From the NCBI GenBank assembly GCA_964019695.1, contig OZ026527.1, positions 80,084,831 to 80,148,830 on the forward strand: 64,000 bases of DNA, written 5' to 3'. This DNA comes from Loripinus fragilis (taxonomy: Eukaryota; Mollusca; Bivalvia; Lucinida; Lucinidae). Position numbers and translations under genes: made by a program. Positions 36,391-48,200 of the stretch are shown one piece after another; the first letter of the stretch is position 1; each line of letters begins with the position of its first letter. A model generated the notes under the pieces. It had not been told where the DNA came from. It searched no databases and saw only the letters and a list, made by a program, of their open reading frames with translations.

Positions 36391-38019
36391 AAGCCCCGTT
36401 CTCACTGTCCCGGTTTAAGGTGCCGGTTCATCCCGGTTTGATGATCCGGGATGAACCGTGATGAACCGTGTCACAACCGTGGCGGCACCGTGGACAACCT
36501 TGGAGATCCGGGATGAAGCGTGTTGAACCGTGTTGAACCGGCTCATGTCCCCGGTTGTTTTCAAATGTTTAAAACAACCGGGACTCACCGGGAGTAACCG
36601 GGAAGGCTGTCAAATACCGTGATGAACCGGGAAGACGCCGGGAGCAACCGTGTCTCCACCGGGACGGCGTCGGGGCGATACCGGCGCAATCCGGGAATAT
36701 CCGTGTCTCCACCGTGATAAACCGTAAGGTTCCACTGCCTATGTTTATGTAATAAAATGCAAAATAAAAATGAAAAGTCACTCCTGCTGCCCCTAAAATG
36801 AAAGTGGATTCATCCGAATGATAAGGATGGGAGAGTACTTTCATCACAAGTTGGTTAAATTGTCAGCAGTATAAATGTGCTCATTTACAAAGCTTATGAA
36901 TAAATGCACTTATAGTTACTGAAGAGTCAAGCATATATGAGCCACGACGTGAGGTTTCCAACAATGTGCCATTAGCAAAGCCTCAGATCAGCCTGCGCCT
37001 AGGCGCAGTCTGATCAGAGCCTTTGCTAGTCGCTTGATTATTCTTTGACTGTTAAGCTACTGACCGAACAACTTTAAGCTTAATTGGGGACTGCACAGGC
37101 TTGTCTGAGTCTACACTTCTCAAAATATCACACTGTTGGAAATGGTTAATCACATGCCCCGCTCAAAGTGTTTATATATTTTTTACGAAAAAGCACGACA
37201 ATATGTGCCTAGAATTACAATGTATCCTTAAAGTTAAGGGGTACTTAAGTTAATAATGAATTTCCTGGATGCGAAAAATAACGTTTCCAAACTGATTAAA
37301 ACCAAAATAGTTTCATTTTTTTCTGTAGATCACAATGATATCATTGACCATGAGTACTGCTTCGGTCTTGGCAATTTATTAAGCATTTAATGTACATGTT
37401 GAAGTATCAATACTTAAATTGAGTCTTCCTTAACTTTAAGGAGGCATAGTAATTCTGGGCCCAGATCAACAACATTTAAACCTCGTCGTAAGAAAACAGG
37501 TCTGCTTCTGCTTATTTGTCATGCAAATGAGCTGCGAGTTTACTAGGCATTTGCTTTCGCTACACAGATCACGATTCCTCTAGTAACTCGTATATGGCTG
37601 TGCAGTCAAATTTGTGTCATAACTGTTATGCGATAGAGACAGAAGAAAACTGATGTTACTCCACGTTTTTATCCTGGTTTTATGGTGTAGAGAAGCACCG
37701 GAACGCAACCGTGGCCCTACCGGCATGTAACCGTGGCGCAACCGGCAGTTACCGGGACATCACCGTAAACAACCTGGGTAACACCGGGGTATACCGGCAC
37801 GAACCGTGGCTCCACCGTGCTGCACCGTAAGTGCTCCGTGGTGAACCGGGGATCAACCGGCGTCTTGCTTTCTCGAGAACCGGGGCTATACCGGGGTAAC
37901 GTCGGCAAGGTGAGAACGCAATTTATTTTTTACGAAATGTGTCCCGGTGCATCACGGTATACCGGCTGGCCTGCATCGGGATGAACCGTGGCTACATCGG
38001 CACAGTGAGAATGGGGCTT
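36391..38019. mobile_element. 1.63-kb TIR element with ACCG-rich subterminal arrays
   Basis: The ends are inverted: AAGCCCCGTTCTCACTGTCC at the left and ...CACAGTGAGAATGGGGCTT at the right. About 300 bp inside each end (36,420-36,730 and 37,690-37,990) are dense in short repeats of the form ACCGTG or ACCGGG spaced about 8-12 bp, for example CCGTGATGAACCGTG. Such subterminal motif clusters are typical transposase-binding regions. The ACCG motifs run on the same strand at both sides. The interior holds other elements (36,935-37,170 MITE; 37,215-37,450 repeat) and no transposase. Confidence 0.75.
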
Positions 38020-38099
38020 AACCCAGGGCCTAGCCATTCGAAACAATTTACATGTTCGTCCTAAGAAGAATCAAAACAACATGTGTGTCTGCACAGATT

Positions 38100-38340
38100 T
38101 TACACAGGGTTTTCGACATTCCAATCTGGATTCCAACCCTTCACCTGGATGATGATGATCATCATCATCAGGTCAGTGTCGTTACTGGCCGCACGAAAGG
38201 ATACGAGTCATTAGCTTTCCAGAGATTCACATAAAATACTAGGCAAAGACTCTTCCTTGGGCGCAAACCGATAATTGCAGGATTTTATTTGCCTCTACGC
38301 ATATGTAGTTTGTGTTTTTGATTTAAAAGAAATCACGCTC
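38100..38340. other. Short stretch without recognised feature
   Basis: A small inverted GATGATGATCATCATCATC lies at about 38,150-38,170. Nothing else is recognised. Confidence 0.3.
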
Positions 38341-38359
38341 TTCATCAGTCCCAATTATG

Positions 38360-38581
38360 ACATACGTAGGCGCCATTTTAGGCTTTTGAATTTTAATGTT
38401 GGTAAAGTGTTGGTCATCCCACGTTAAACCCACGCTTACCGAAATGGAACTGATTCAGTTACATAAATGAAAGAAAGTAAGCTAGCCGGATATAATGGCG
38501 TCTGGTTGGCCTTCTGAACCCATTCATAGATCTTACATTGCAGTTGGAGTTATATTCACTGTCTGAAATTGGAAATTACAG
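38360..38581 (+). promoter_or_regulatory. Candidate promoter and 5' untranslated exon of the METTL25-like gene
   Basis: A GGCGCCATTTTAGG motif (YY1-like) at about 38,369 and ATAATGGCGTCTGG at about 38,491 precede a stretch ending at a good splice donor, AAATTACAG|GTATGT (donor at 38,582). The only ATG frame here is short (24 codons), so the exon would be non-coding. It is on the same strand as the methyltransferase gene and 1.8 kb upstream of its first coding exon. The connection is inferred from position only. Confidence 0.35.
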
Positions 38582-39679
38582 GTATGTAATCTCCAAGAGT
38601 TGTCTTTCTTATTTAACTCACATTCACAACGAAAATTGGTTGACGGTTCTGGTGAGCTTGGCATTTATTATTGATAATACACTAAAATTTTAATGTGTTT
38701 TTTCTATCATATGTTGGAACATTCTAATTTCGAGGCAGTCCTTTTTTCAGTGCAACATCTAAAATGTTTAATACCCTCTCTGACGTTTTGATCAGTTGAT
38801 GTAAAACAGGGGTGTCCAAATTAGTTTTCCTTGTAGCAAAATTAAAACCCCTTGTAGAAAAAAAAAAAGAGCATCTTTGGTGCATGGAGCCATCATAAAT
38901 TTCTCTTTTCCTAGAGCCCCATATCAACTTGCTTTACCCCTATCCAATCTTGGGGGTGGGGGGGGGGGGGTATTGACTATTGCAGGGATGACGCTTGATA
39001 AGTGCATCGTCCTTCGGATCGGGACGTTAACTGGATGTCCCCTGTGCAGGGAAAGTCACCCCCTGTGCAGATTAAAGAACCCTACGGTAATTTAGATATG
39101 GTTACTTGTAGGATTTCATCCTGCAACCCGGAGTTTACAAAGTACACCTGCCGATAATACTCGAAAGAGGGTCTGGCAGTATATAGAGAAAGAGATAGAG
39201 AAAGAAAGGGTGTTAAAAAGTGGGTATTAGCAATACTAACGTCTTTCTTTCTACCATAATTTTCAGTGTACACATTTAGTTCGATGCAAAATCTAGATAC
39301 CATGTCCACTCCCAGTCCAGGCCCTAGTAAACGGCAGTCAGTGATTTTGCCACTTCGTGAGGGTTTTAAAGATATTCATGAATATATGGCAATGCCAACT
39401 TGTGCAAAAATAAAACCCTCACAAATTTTCTGAATTTACAGTTTGAATTTGATTCTTTATGTCCTATCAATATTCTTTCAGTTATGTAGGGATGGGTCTT
39501 CCTGGGTTGAACCAGTACTGAATTTACAGTGATTCATTTCATTTCAGATGACACCCAGAAGAGATTCTTACCCGGAGGCCTGGATAAAAGCCAATTTTTT
39601 CTTCATCGCAACAAAAGTGTCTTCAGGGTTTACGACAGAGCAGAACTAAAATCAGCCTCCTTGTAGCTACATAGACTTG

Positions 39680-40216
39680 AGGCCAACCTTAAAAATATTT
39701 TGTTTCCCCTTACCCGACCCTGTTTTACTGGTATGGGTCGGTTGGTAGGATTTTCTTTTAACTTCTGAATTAGATACCACTTAAATTTAATTGTATACAG
39801 TAAAACCTGTCTTAAGAGGTCACTCAAAAAAGACAAAAAGAATTGTTTTTTTTTCCAAGACAGATTATTGCATAATGCAGGTCATAAGTATTGCAGAATG
39901 CATTCTGCAATACTTTTGACCTTCATTTAGCGCCCATTTGTCTTAACGACCTTTGTTGTGTATATCTTTGAGTGGCCAGTTTAGGCAGGTTTACTGTATA
40001 GTCCTACTATGGGCAATAAAATTAAATACCCAAACAATTTGCTAAGAATATTTTTGAAAGATAACACTGTTTACATTTGACAATTCTCTAAGTTTCCAAT
40101 GAAATTTTAAAAAATAAATCTTGACAGAAAATTGAAATAATTTTTTTGAGTTATTAAGGGCCTTTTTTCAGGGTCAGTCGGTAAGGGGGAAACAAATAAA
40201 ATTTTAGTTTAGGCCC
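39680..40216. mobile_element. Composite TIR element (copy 2) carrying a nested MITE
   Basis: Opposite-orientation copy of 9-482, with TTTGTTTCCCCTTACCCGAC at the left and GTAAGGGGGAAACAAATAAA at the right. The nested element (about 39,797-39,997) begins CAGTAAAACCTGTCTTAAGA, has the TATTGCAGAATGCATTCTGC hairpin and ends GGTTTACTGTA. It lies just upstream of the METTL25-like coding start. Confidence 0.7.
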
Positions 40217-40355
40217 TAGCTAGAAAATGGAAATTTCAAATGTAGCAAGTTTAGATAAATGTCTAATTCTAGTATACACGTATTTAGATATTGCTTAGCT
40301 ATGAGCCAAACCAGAGAAAATTGTAAATGAGGCAGGATAATTACCCAAGAAAATT

Positions 40356-40663
40356 ATGGGTTGTGCAAGATTCAATATAGATACTGTTACAAAGTTCCTT
40401 GAGAAAAACTTAGAATTTCTTGTCAAGCATATACCACTAGCAAATGCACACATGTCAGCATTTCTCACGGATCAGTTTTGGGAAACATTCTTAACTGATG
40501 ACTTCAAAACTGAATTACTTTCATTCACTGATGAACAATTAAAACATCTAGCTGAGCTGGGAAGGAATGAGGACAGTATACTTAAAACACCACATAACAG
40601 AACTGGTGCAGATGAAATGACAAAACCTCTGTTGGATGAGGACAAACTTGAAGGTAATATTGG
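40356..40663 (+). CDS. METTL25: METTL25-like exon 1, segment a
   Basis: Encodes the N-terminal region that precedes the methyltransferase fold (FLEKNLEFLVKHIPLANAHM then a helical FLTDQFWETFL segment), the usual start of this family. It ends at ...GGTAATATTGG, where the first transposon interrupts the exon. A usable donor, GAAG|GTAATA, sits at 40,654 just before the insertion. Confidence 0.8.
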
Positions 40664-42110
40664 CATGCGCAGATCCAGAAGGGGGACCAGGTCTGGACCC
40701 CCTTGTGAAACATCACAAAAATATAGGGTTTCTTAGAAAATACTGGACCAGATTCCATAAAAATCACAAAGCTACGAAGCCAGAATTCAATGTTGGGCCA
40801 ATATCAGCACGCCAGCGAAACGCCATTTTAATGGTGTTTGGCTGGCGGGCCGATGATGGCCCGCTTTAAGTGGTATTTTGATCCTATCTCCCCTCATCAA
40901 CCAAATCAAAAACGAAAAAAAATCGTCAGAGTTTGACCCCCTCTGACCAAACTATCTGGATCTGCACAGGATTGGAGTGGACAAAGTGAATGATTTTATG
41001 ACTGACATGGGAATACTTGATGCAGATTCAATACTTGAAGATATTAAACATGATAATATGGCTACAAATGATGATGCTATTTCGAAAATATGCAAAGTGA
41101 CTGAAGCACTAAGCATGAAATGCAGCAATAGGTGTCAGGACAGGGGAAGTAGTAATGAAACATCAAAAGCAAATATGAGGGTCTGGATGGGGGGGGGGTC
41201 TGGTATTCACTATTCAGAGCTCTCGGAAACGCAGAATTACGCGTATTGGTACGCACGTTTTTTCCCTGGGACGCATGTTTTCCGCTAGGCAGGAGTTCCG
41301 CGTACGCATGTTTTTTTAGTCGGCATGCGCCAAAAATCCAGTAGCTGACAGATAAATAAACACCGGAGATCAAAAGCCCTTTGATATTATCGATCGCGAC
41401 ACGCTTTTCGAGCGCGGGAGACGTGATAAGTGTCCTGTCTCTGTTGACCAATCGTGTGACTCGGACTGCAGTGTAGCAATTCTGACAGGTGATTGACAGG
41501 ATTACCGATGCGGGACAGTGTGATTATTACGAGGTGATTATTAAAGTAATTAAGCAAGGATTATCAGATAATTGTTTGAAACAGATGCGCTACCGATTTA
41601 CAGTTAATTAAAGGGAGAAAAACTTATGGGGTATTGTAAACAACATCGGACTTCCGAATTCGACTGATTAGGGATGAAAGAGAAAACATATTTAATTGCA
41701 TTCGTTTGCGATTTGAGCAACATGATAAACATGGAGAGAAAATAATAAGTTTACGGATTTGCATTTCGTTATTCGTTCATTGCTACGGCAAACAAAAGAG
41801 TCTGAGAATTGTTGAAAAAAAACAACAGTACAGCGGTAAGCCGTATACGGTAACGTCCGACTGACAAAAGTTCCAAACTAAGCTACACTACAAGCCGTGC
41901 GATGAAATAGATCATCAGTTTCAAGCGATTGTCTAGATGAATAAACACAAACAAATCACTTTCAGCAAGTAAAATCGTTCATTCTAAATGTTAAATGGCT
42001 AAGTAATGTCAGTCTATTCATTGCAATCGCCGTAGACACTAGTGAGATGCGTTTTTATTAGAAAAAAGAAGACTTCCATCTGCATAAGATTATACAAAAC
42101 AGAGGACTGC

Positions 42111-42151
<41 letters not shown>

Positions 42152-42170
42152 GCCTGCCTGCCTGCCTGCC

Positions 42171-42211
<41 letters not shown>

Positions 42212-45200
42212 TGTTAATGAATAAAACAAGTACCAACAGTTTAATCTTTTATTTTGATAAGGCCAAACAAAAAATTGTGTGTTGATGTTACATGAAAAAA
42301 TAAAGCAAAATATTTTGTTTTGTTAAGTAGGAACAATCCATTTATGATTAAAGGGTTAAAATCAGTCAATCTAAAAATTATTCAAATGTATCACTTCCGG
42401 CTAAAATGGAAAAGATATACGGTATGCACAAATTGGTGGGACTCCAACTTTTTTTGAGTGGGACTCCCACTTTTTCCAGTGGGACTCCTACTTTTTGCCA
42501 GATGGGAGTCCTGAACTCCTGTTTTCAAAATCCTAGTGAGAGCTCTGCTATTCATTAAAAATTTAGCCCATTATTCATCTCATTAAAATTTTGGGTTATT
42601 CATTAACATAAGACCAATTATTCATTAAAAGACAGAGAGGTGGCAAAGAAATCTGATTATTCACTATTCATTAATTTTTTCTTCAATTCATTAAAAAATA
42701 GGATTATTCATTAATTTTAGGCCCTTATTATTCACTATTCATTTTTTTTACTAATTATTCACTATTCATTATAAAAAAGGGTCATTATTCACTATTCATT
42801 ATAAAAAAGGGTCATTATTCACTAATCATTATTACCAATCCAGACCCTCAAATATAGAGTTAAGTCATAATTTTCCATTAGAAACTGATGAGGATGCCAA
42901 CAACAGTGATCAGCAACTTTGTAGATGGTGTCATGAAGGTGTTTTAAACTTCTGTAAAGATGCCTGGAGTAACACGATAGAAGGGCAAGGGCTAGCTGTT
43001 TCTGTTGAAGAACTGTTTACTCTCCTTGATATTGCTGGAAGTGACAGAAAGGAGTTTGTGTCAGCCTTTATGGATACAAAGAAATCACATGAAGTGGATA
43101 TAATGAGCTATGTGTGTGTCCATTTGTTCAAGAGCACAGGTTGTCAACTAGTAAGTACTGGTCAATATAAACAATTAACCCATAAAGCGCCACCTATAAT
43201 TTGCAGCAGACGACATTTTCAAATTTTGGCGCTTTTTTAAAAATAACAAATAAGGCATGATATTTCACGAGAATCGTCTGCTGGCAGAAGATTCTCATGA
43301 AATATCATACCTTATTTTTATCGTAAATTTGGAAGATGTCACAAAACTTGTCGTCTGATGCAGTCATGATTGGTGCTTAAAGGGTTTAAATATATCATCA
43401 TAAAAATGTGAATATTTTCTCATCCATCAGTTTTAACAATTTGTTTTGGCCCTTTTTTGTGCTCAAAAGAACCGTCTCATTGAGATGGCTCTTTTGAGTA
43501 CCCACAACATATGTTTGGGTTTAGAAATAAAGAAATTCATTCTCACTTATACATTTTATCTTGAAGCCTGAAAAGAAGTAAAATTTCAAATACAGGGGAG
43601 TCTTCTTGTTAACTCTTTGCCCCTTGGAAATTTTTCATGGTTTTTGTAGGCTGCAGATTTTTTTAAAAATCGACTTTTTCAAAAATTTCTTAAGGTGTCA
43701 ATCAGTTAGAATCCAGATCAGGCTTGACATTTTGTCAGACTTGATCTGGGTCCAAACTGTTTGCAAAACTTATCAGCAGACAACACGAGATATAGAGTTA
43801 GGGCTGTTTCACATATACACCGAATCCGAACCGAAACCGAACCGAAACCGTAACGGCCACCGAATTGCATCGTTTCGTTTTCGGCAGACCTTTCACATAT
43901 GAACCGAATCCGTGGACGAAAACTAAGAAAATGCTTGTATAATTTGGACTAATTTCCCTCTCAGATAGCAGCAATACCGTACAATACAAATTGTTCCATG
44001 TCATTGCCTTAAATTCTTGGTCTTTATAGTCGCTCTGGGTATTGTCCCACAAGAGTCTGTAGTCAATGGTATTGTGCTTGTAAAAAAAACGCACAATTGT
44101 CTCGCTGGACAATCCATCAATGACTTTCATGATTACTAAGTTATATACAACGCACATGGTTGTGTATGTGCAGATTTTATTAAAATTACCTGTCGTGTTT
44201 GCTGTAATTCGGCCACCGAAACCGAAAAAAATAAAATCAAAATCGTGCACGTTTTCGGTTCGGCGTTCGGTTTCGGTTCGGTTTCGGTTTCGGCGCATAT
44301 GTGAAAGCACTTATAGGTGTTAAGGCATTTTAATTTTTCGGTTCGGTTTCGGTTCGGTTTCGGTTCGGTTTCGGTTTCGGTTCGGTTTCGGTGTGTATGT
44401 GAAATGGCCTTTAATTCAAAGTCATCAGAAAAAGAATTTTTACTTTAAATTATCAGAAGTGAAAATTAAAGGGAGTTGTATCACTTGATAAAAATATATA
44501 AAATGATATATTTAATTTCAGAATATTAGCCATAAAGTCACTTTTTTCAGTGTTCCATCCTGCTTAAATTCTGATCTGGGTTTGGGAGCGTATTGGCTTA
44601 GTGGTAGAATGCTTGACAGGAGATCGAGGCGTTGCGAGTTGGAGCTTCACTGGCATCTCTGCCTTTTGTCATTGAGAGCAAGACATATTAATCCTTGCTT
44701 AGTACAGGTTTAACCCAGGAAGACCCATCCCGACATAACTGAAAAATTGTTGACTGGGATGTAAAGAATCGAATCAAACAAACTGGTCTGGGTCCAAAGG
44801 ACCCCACAGTGTTTGCAATATAACATCCTTTTCATTACCTTCTGCTCTTCCTGCTGAGCCGTCTCCTTTATGGCAAAATATTACATGTTTTTAAAATCTC
44901 ACTAATCACTATACAATCTGCCTTCTACTTAAGGTTTTCAGCCTTCTTCTTCAAAACTTAATGGTATTGAATTATGTAGTCAAACAATAAGAAAGCAGAC
45001 AAGGCCCCTAGGTTATAACACTTGAGTTCATTCTCAAACTCAAAATAAAGCGCAATGATTGGCTGCTTGCGGACACGTGTCCGCAAGCAGCCAATCATTG
45101 TGCTTTATTTTAAGCTTGAGAATGAACTCAAGTTTTATAACCTTGGGACAAGGATTGTATTGAATGGTAGGACAAGGGTTTTAGCCTAGCATCCTTTTTG

Positions 45201-48200
45201 TTGGACATAGGCAAACCGTGTAGACCCAGATCAGATGCCGCAGAATACACCATCTGATCAGGATCTCCACAGTTTGCTTACAGAATTTGAATTAAGATAT
45301 ATAATTCCACCCGACAAACCTGAAAACAGAAATGGACTGATCCAATTGATAAAAAAAGTAAAGTGCTAGTTACCCATAACAGGGCCAGCCATTTCTGACT
45401 TAAGAGACACCTCAACTTGTCACATTTACTTCCCAAATCCTATCCTTTTGCCAGCTAGGAATTGATAACCATTCATTTAACTAGCTGGTGGCTCACCAAC
45501 TGGCCATATCAGAACGAACCCCACTGCCTGAAGACACTGGGAATCGAACCTTCGACCTCCAGCGCCCAAACTGGATGCCTTAACCACTAGGCTATAGGGA
45601 CCAGCTTAATAATGATAATAGTGGGAAATCGCTTTCAGCTTAAAAGGTTATCTTACTTTTCTTTAATATACTAGCCAAAAGTTCTAACCGGCCTCCAGCA
45701 TTTTATCAATTTTCTTCAAAACGTGAAATGCTATTACTAATCTATTTTGCATCTCGAAATAGCCAGACGTGTCATGTACCCTAATCAGTAAAGATATTGA
45801 CAAAATGTTTATCAGTACATGCAAGATGCCAATTTGAATAGCGGTACCCCCATTTTCAAAATTCGCATTTTGGCATAATTTTTTAGTGGTGACTTTTTGA
45901 AATAATCACCTTTCACACGCAAAACGTTTTCATTTCAAAAGCCAAACTGATGAATATTGAACAATAAAATGTTAAAATGAACACTCCATCTGCATGAGAA
46001 TCGATGCTATTGGCCAATATGTCAAAATTTACCCCACCATCCAATGCAAATTCTTGTGAATTTTGAAATTGAGGGTCCGTGTATTCGGTAAAGCCTCTTG
46101 GATACAATTTAATGAATTCTGCTTAGCCGTTTTCTTGTATCATTTACTGATAGGCTGGGCTATTCGGTACTGCAAATGAAATTGATATAGTGCTTACAAC
46201 TTTTCAGAAAATCAGTAAAAAGACATGTGGCCAGTTAGAACTTTTGACTAGTATATATGGGCATTGACACGAGAAAATCCGTCTTCATGGGTTTTTGAAC
46301 AACAAAGTTGCAGACTACCCTGCACATCCATGCAATCTAACAAGCATCATTTATATTTGCTTATTGGAAAATACAATATCCAAGCTTGTCACAAGCAAAA
46401 TTTCAATTTTCTAGCTAGTCTCTGTAGCTGAGCGGGTTGGTTTAGGTATGACCTGGTGGCAAAACCGGAAGACAGATCTTCTCACATTAGCCCTTAAAGC
46501 ACCAATCACAACTGCAGGAGACACAATTTTTTTGACATTTTTCCTAATTTTTGAAAAAAATAAAGTGTGATAGTTCATGAGAATCGTCTGCTGGTCCTCA
46601 TGAAATATTATGCCTTATTTGTTAATTTTGAAAAAGCAACAAAATTTGAAATTGTTGTCTGCTGCAAATTATAGGTGGAGCTTTAAGGGTTAAGTCCCAT
46701 AATCTATACATCTTTTTTGCAGACGGTCGATGTAGGTAGTGGTAAAGGGTACCTTGGACAGAATTTGTCTCTGCGACACAAGGTACCTGTTATAGGAATA
46801 GACTCTGTGTCTTCTAATTCAGTAGCAGCCAGTAAAAGGTTGGACAGTATAGGTAAACAGTGGGAGGGGATTTCGAGGAATTTGGATAATGAATAGAAAG
46901 GTATAAAACTGACCAAGAAGCAAAAGAAAGAATTGAAATCAAAGCAAAAACTGCACAGTGAGGGAGAGAAGAGTAGTGGTATTCAAGAGCAACTTAAAGA
47001 TGAAAAAATGAAGAGTTTACATTTGAAAAAATTGGATTCTTCTGTTAAAGGAACTACATGTAGTAGCGAAGGTGAATCCGAAAGCAAATGTGATCCAAGT
47101 GTCAAACATGGTTCTAGTAAATGTCCGTTAATGATAAAATCAGAGGATTTAAATTCTGATTGTGGTTCATATGTACCCTTAACAATGTTTGTGAACACCG
47201 AGACTGATTTGAAAGCAATTGCAAAAGAATCTTTTCCTTTCTTGTTATGTGATAATAGTGTAAGGACTAAGTTAACTGTTATTCCCGAATCAGAAAGTTG
47301 TGACAAATGTGAATATCTCATAGAAAATAATTCTGCTGGTTCAAATGCTGGTTTTAATACAGACTTAAAAAAATATGATAAACTTCCAGCTGAATCAGGT
47401 AAAACAACCAGGCCACATACAAAAACAAAAAAATTCCTTGACTGTGACAAGAAATATGAACAGGATGTTGATGATATAGGAATAATGCTAACAGGACTTC
47501 ATACTTGTGGTGATCTTGCCAGTAGCATGTTTGAGTTATTTGTCACTAACACTGACATTAAATCTCTCTGTTCAGTTGGATGTTGTTACCATTTATTGTC
47601 GGAAGAATTTGACGAAGAGGAACTCAATGCAGGTAGGAAAGTAAAACCTGTCTAAATGGCCACTCTCAAAAAGAACAAAAAATGATTTTCAAGACCAATT
47701 ATTGCTTAATGCAGGTCATAAGTATTGCAGAATGCTCCAAAAGGAGCATTCTGCAATACTTTTGACCTTCATTAAGGTACCTTTTGTTGTTAAGATGTTT
47801 GTTTTTGTCTATTTTTGAGTGGATGTTTAAGACAGGTTTTACTGTATTGTAAATGTTCTAAAATACTGAACATGTCTCCTGTTCTATTCTCAAATAAAAC
47901 GCTGGTAAAATTATCATTCAAGGCTGGAATTCACAAAACGCTTGTCAGAATAACTAATAGGGAAGTCCCTGATAAGACTGATTCTTCAGAAGCAGTCTGA
48001 TCGATCTGGGTCTTCACTGTTTGTCAAGGCATTTTTGGCACACAAGTAGCGTTAGAAATTTTAGAACATCTTCCATATTCACTGCTTTATTACTTTAAAC
48101 CTTAATAATATGGATGTTTTTACTTACTACATTCTTCCCCGATTTTTATCCAATTAATATGCAGGATTCAGCAGAGGGGTAAACAGTGTTGATCCCCAGC

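Larger units (their letters stand above)
41178..42848. mobile_element. hAT-like element in METTL25-like exon 1, itself carrying an insertion
   Basis: Ends AGGGTCTGGAT and ATCCAGACCCT are perfect 11-bp inverted repeats. The flanks are the 8-bp pair CAAATATG / CAAATATA (one mismatch), as expected of a hAT-type insertion. Removing it with one flank restores the frame GCA AAT ATA GAG TTA. The outer element is only about 350 bp, with a right half of short ATTCATTAAAA and ATTCACTATTC repeats. A 1,315-bp insertion occupies 41,224-42,538. No in-frame splice pair that removes it is obvious. Confidence 0.8.

Noticed and set aside
42014..42229. Repetitive ORFs on both strands
   Set aside because: Translation of the (TGTC)n/(TGCC)n microsatellite.
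43798..44310. 170-codon reverse ORF rich in Arg/Thr/Asn
   Set aside because: Produced by CCGAAA/CCGAAC hexamer arrays of a mobile element; no domain.
45475..45605. tRNA gene on the reverse strand
   Set aside because: A and B boxes are present, but there is no pairing acceptor stem and the arm spacing is wrong; it is a SINE head.
46983..47450. 155-codon reverse ORF
   Set aside because: Antisense shadow of METTL25-like exon 2.
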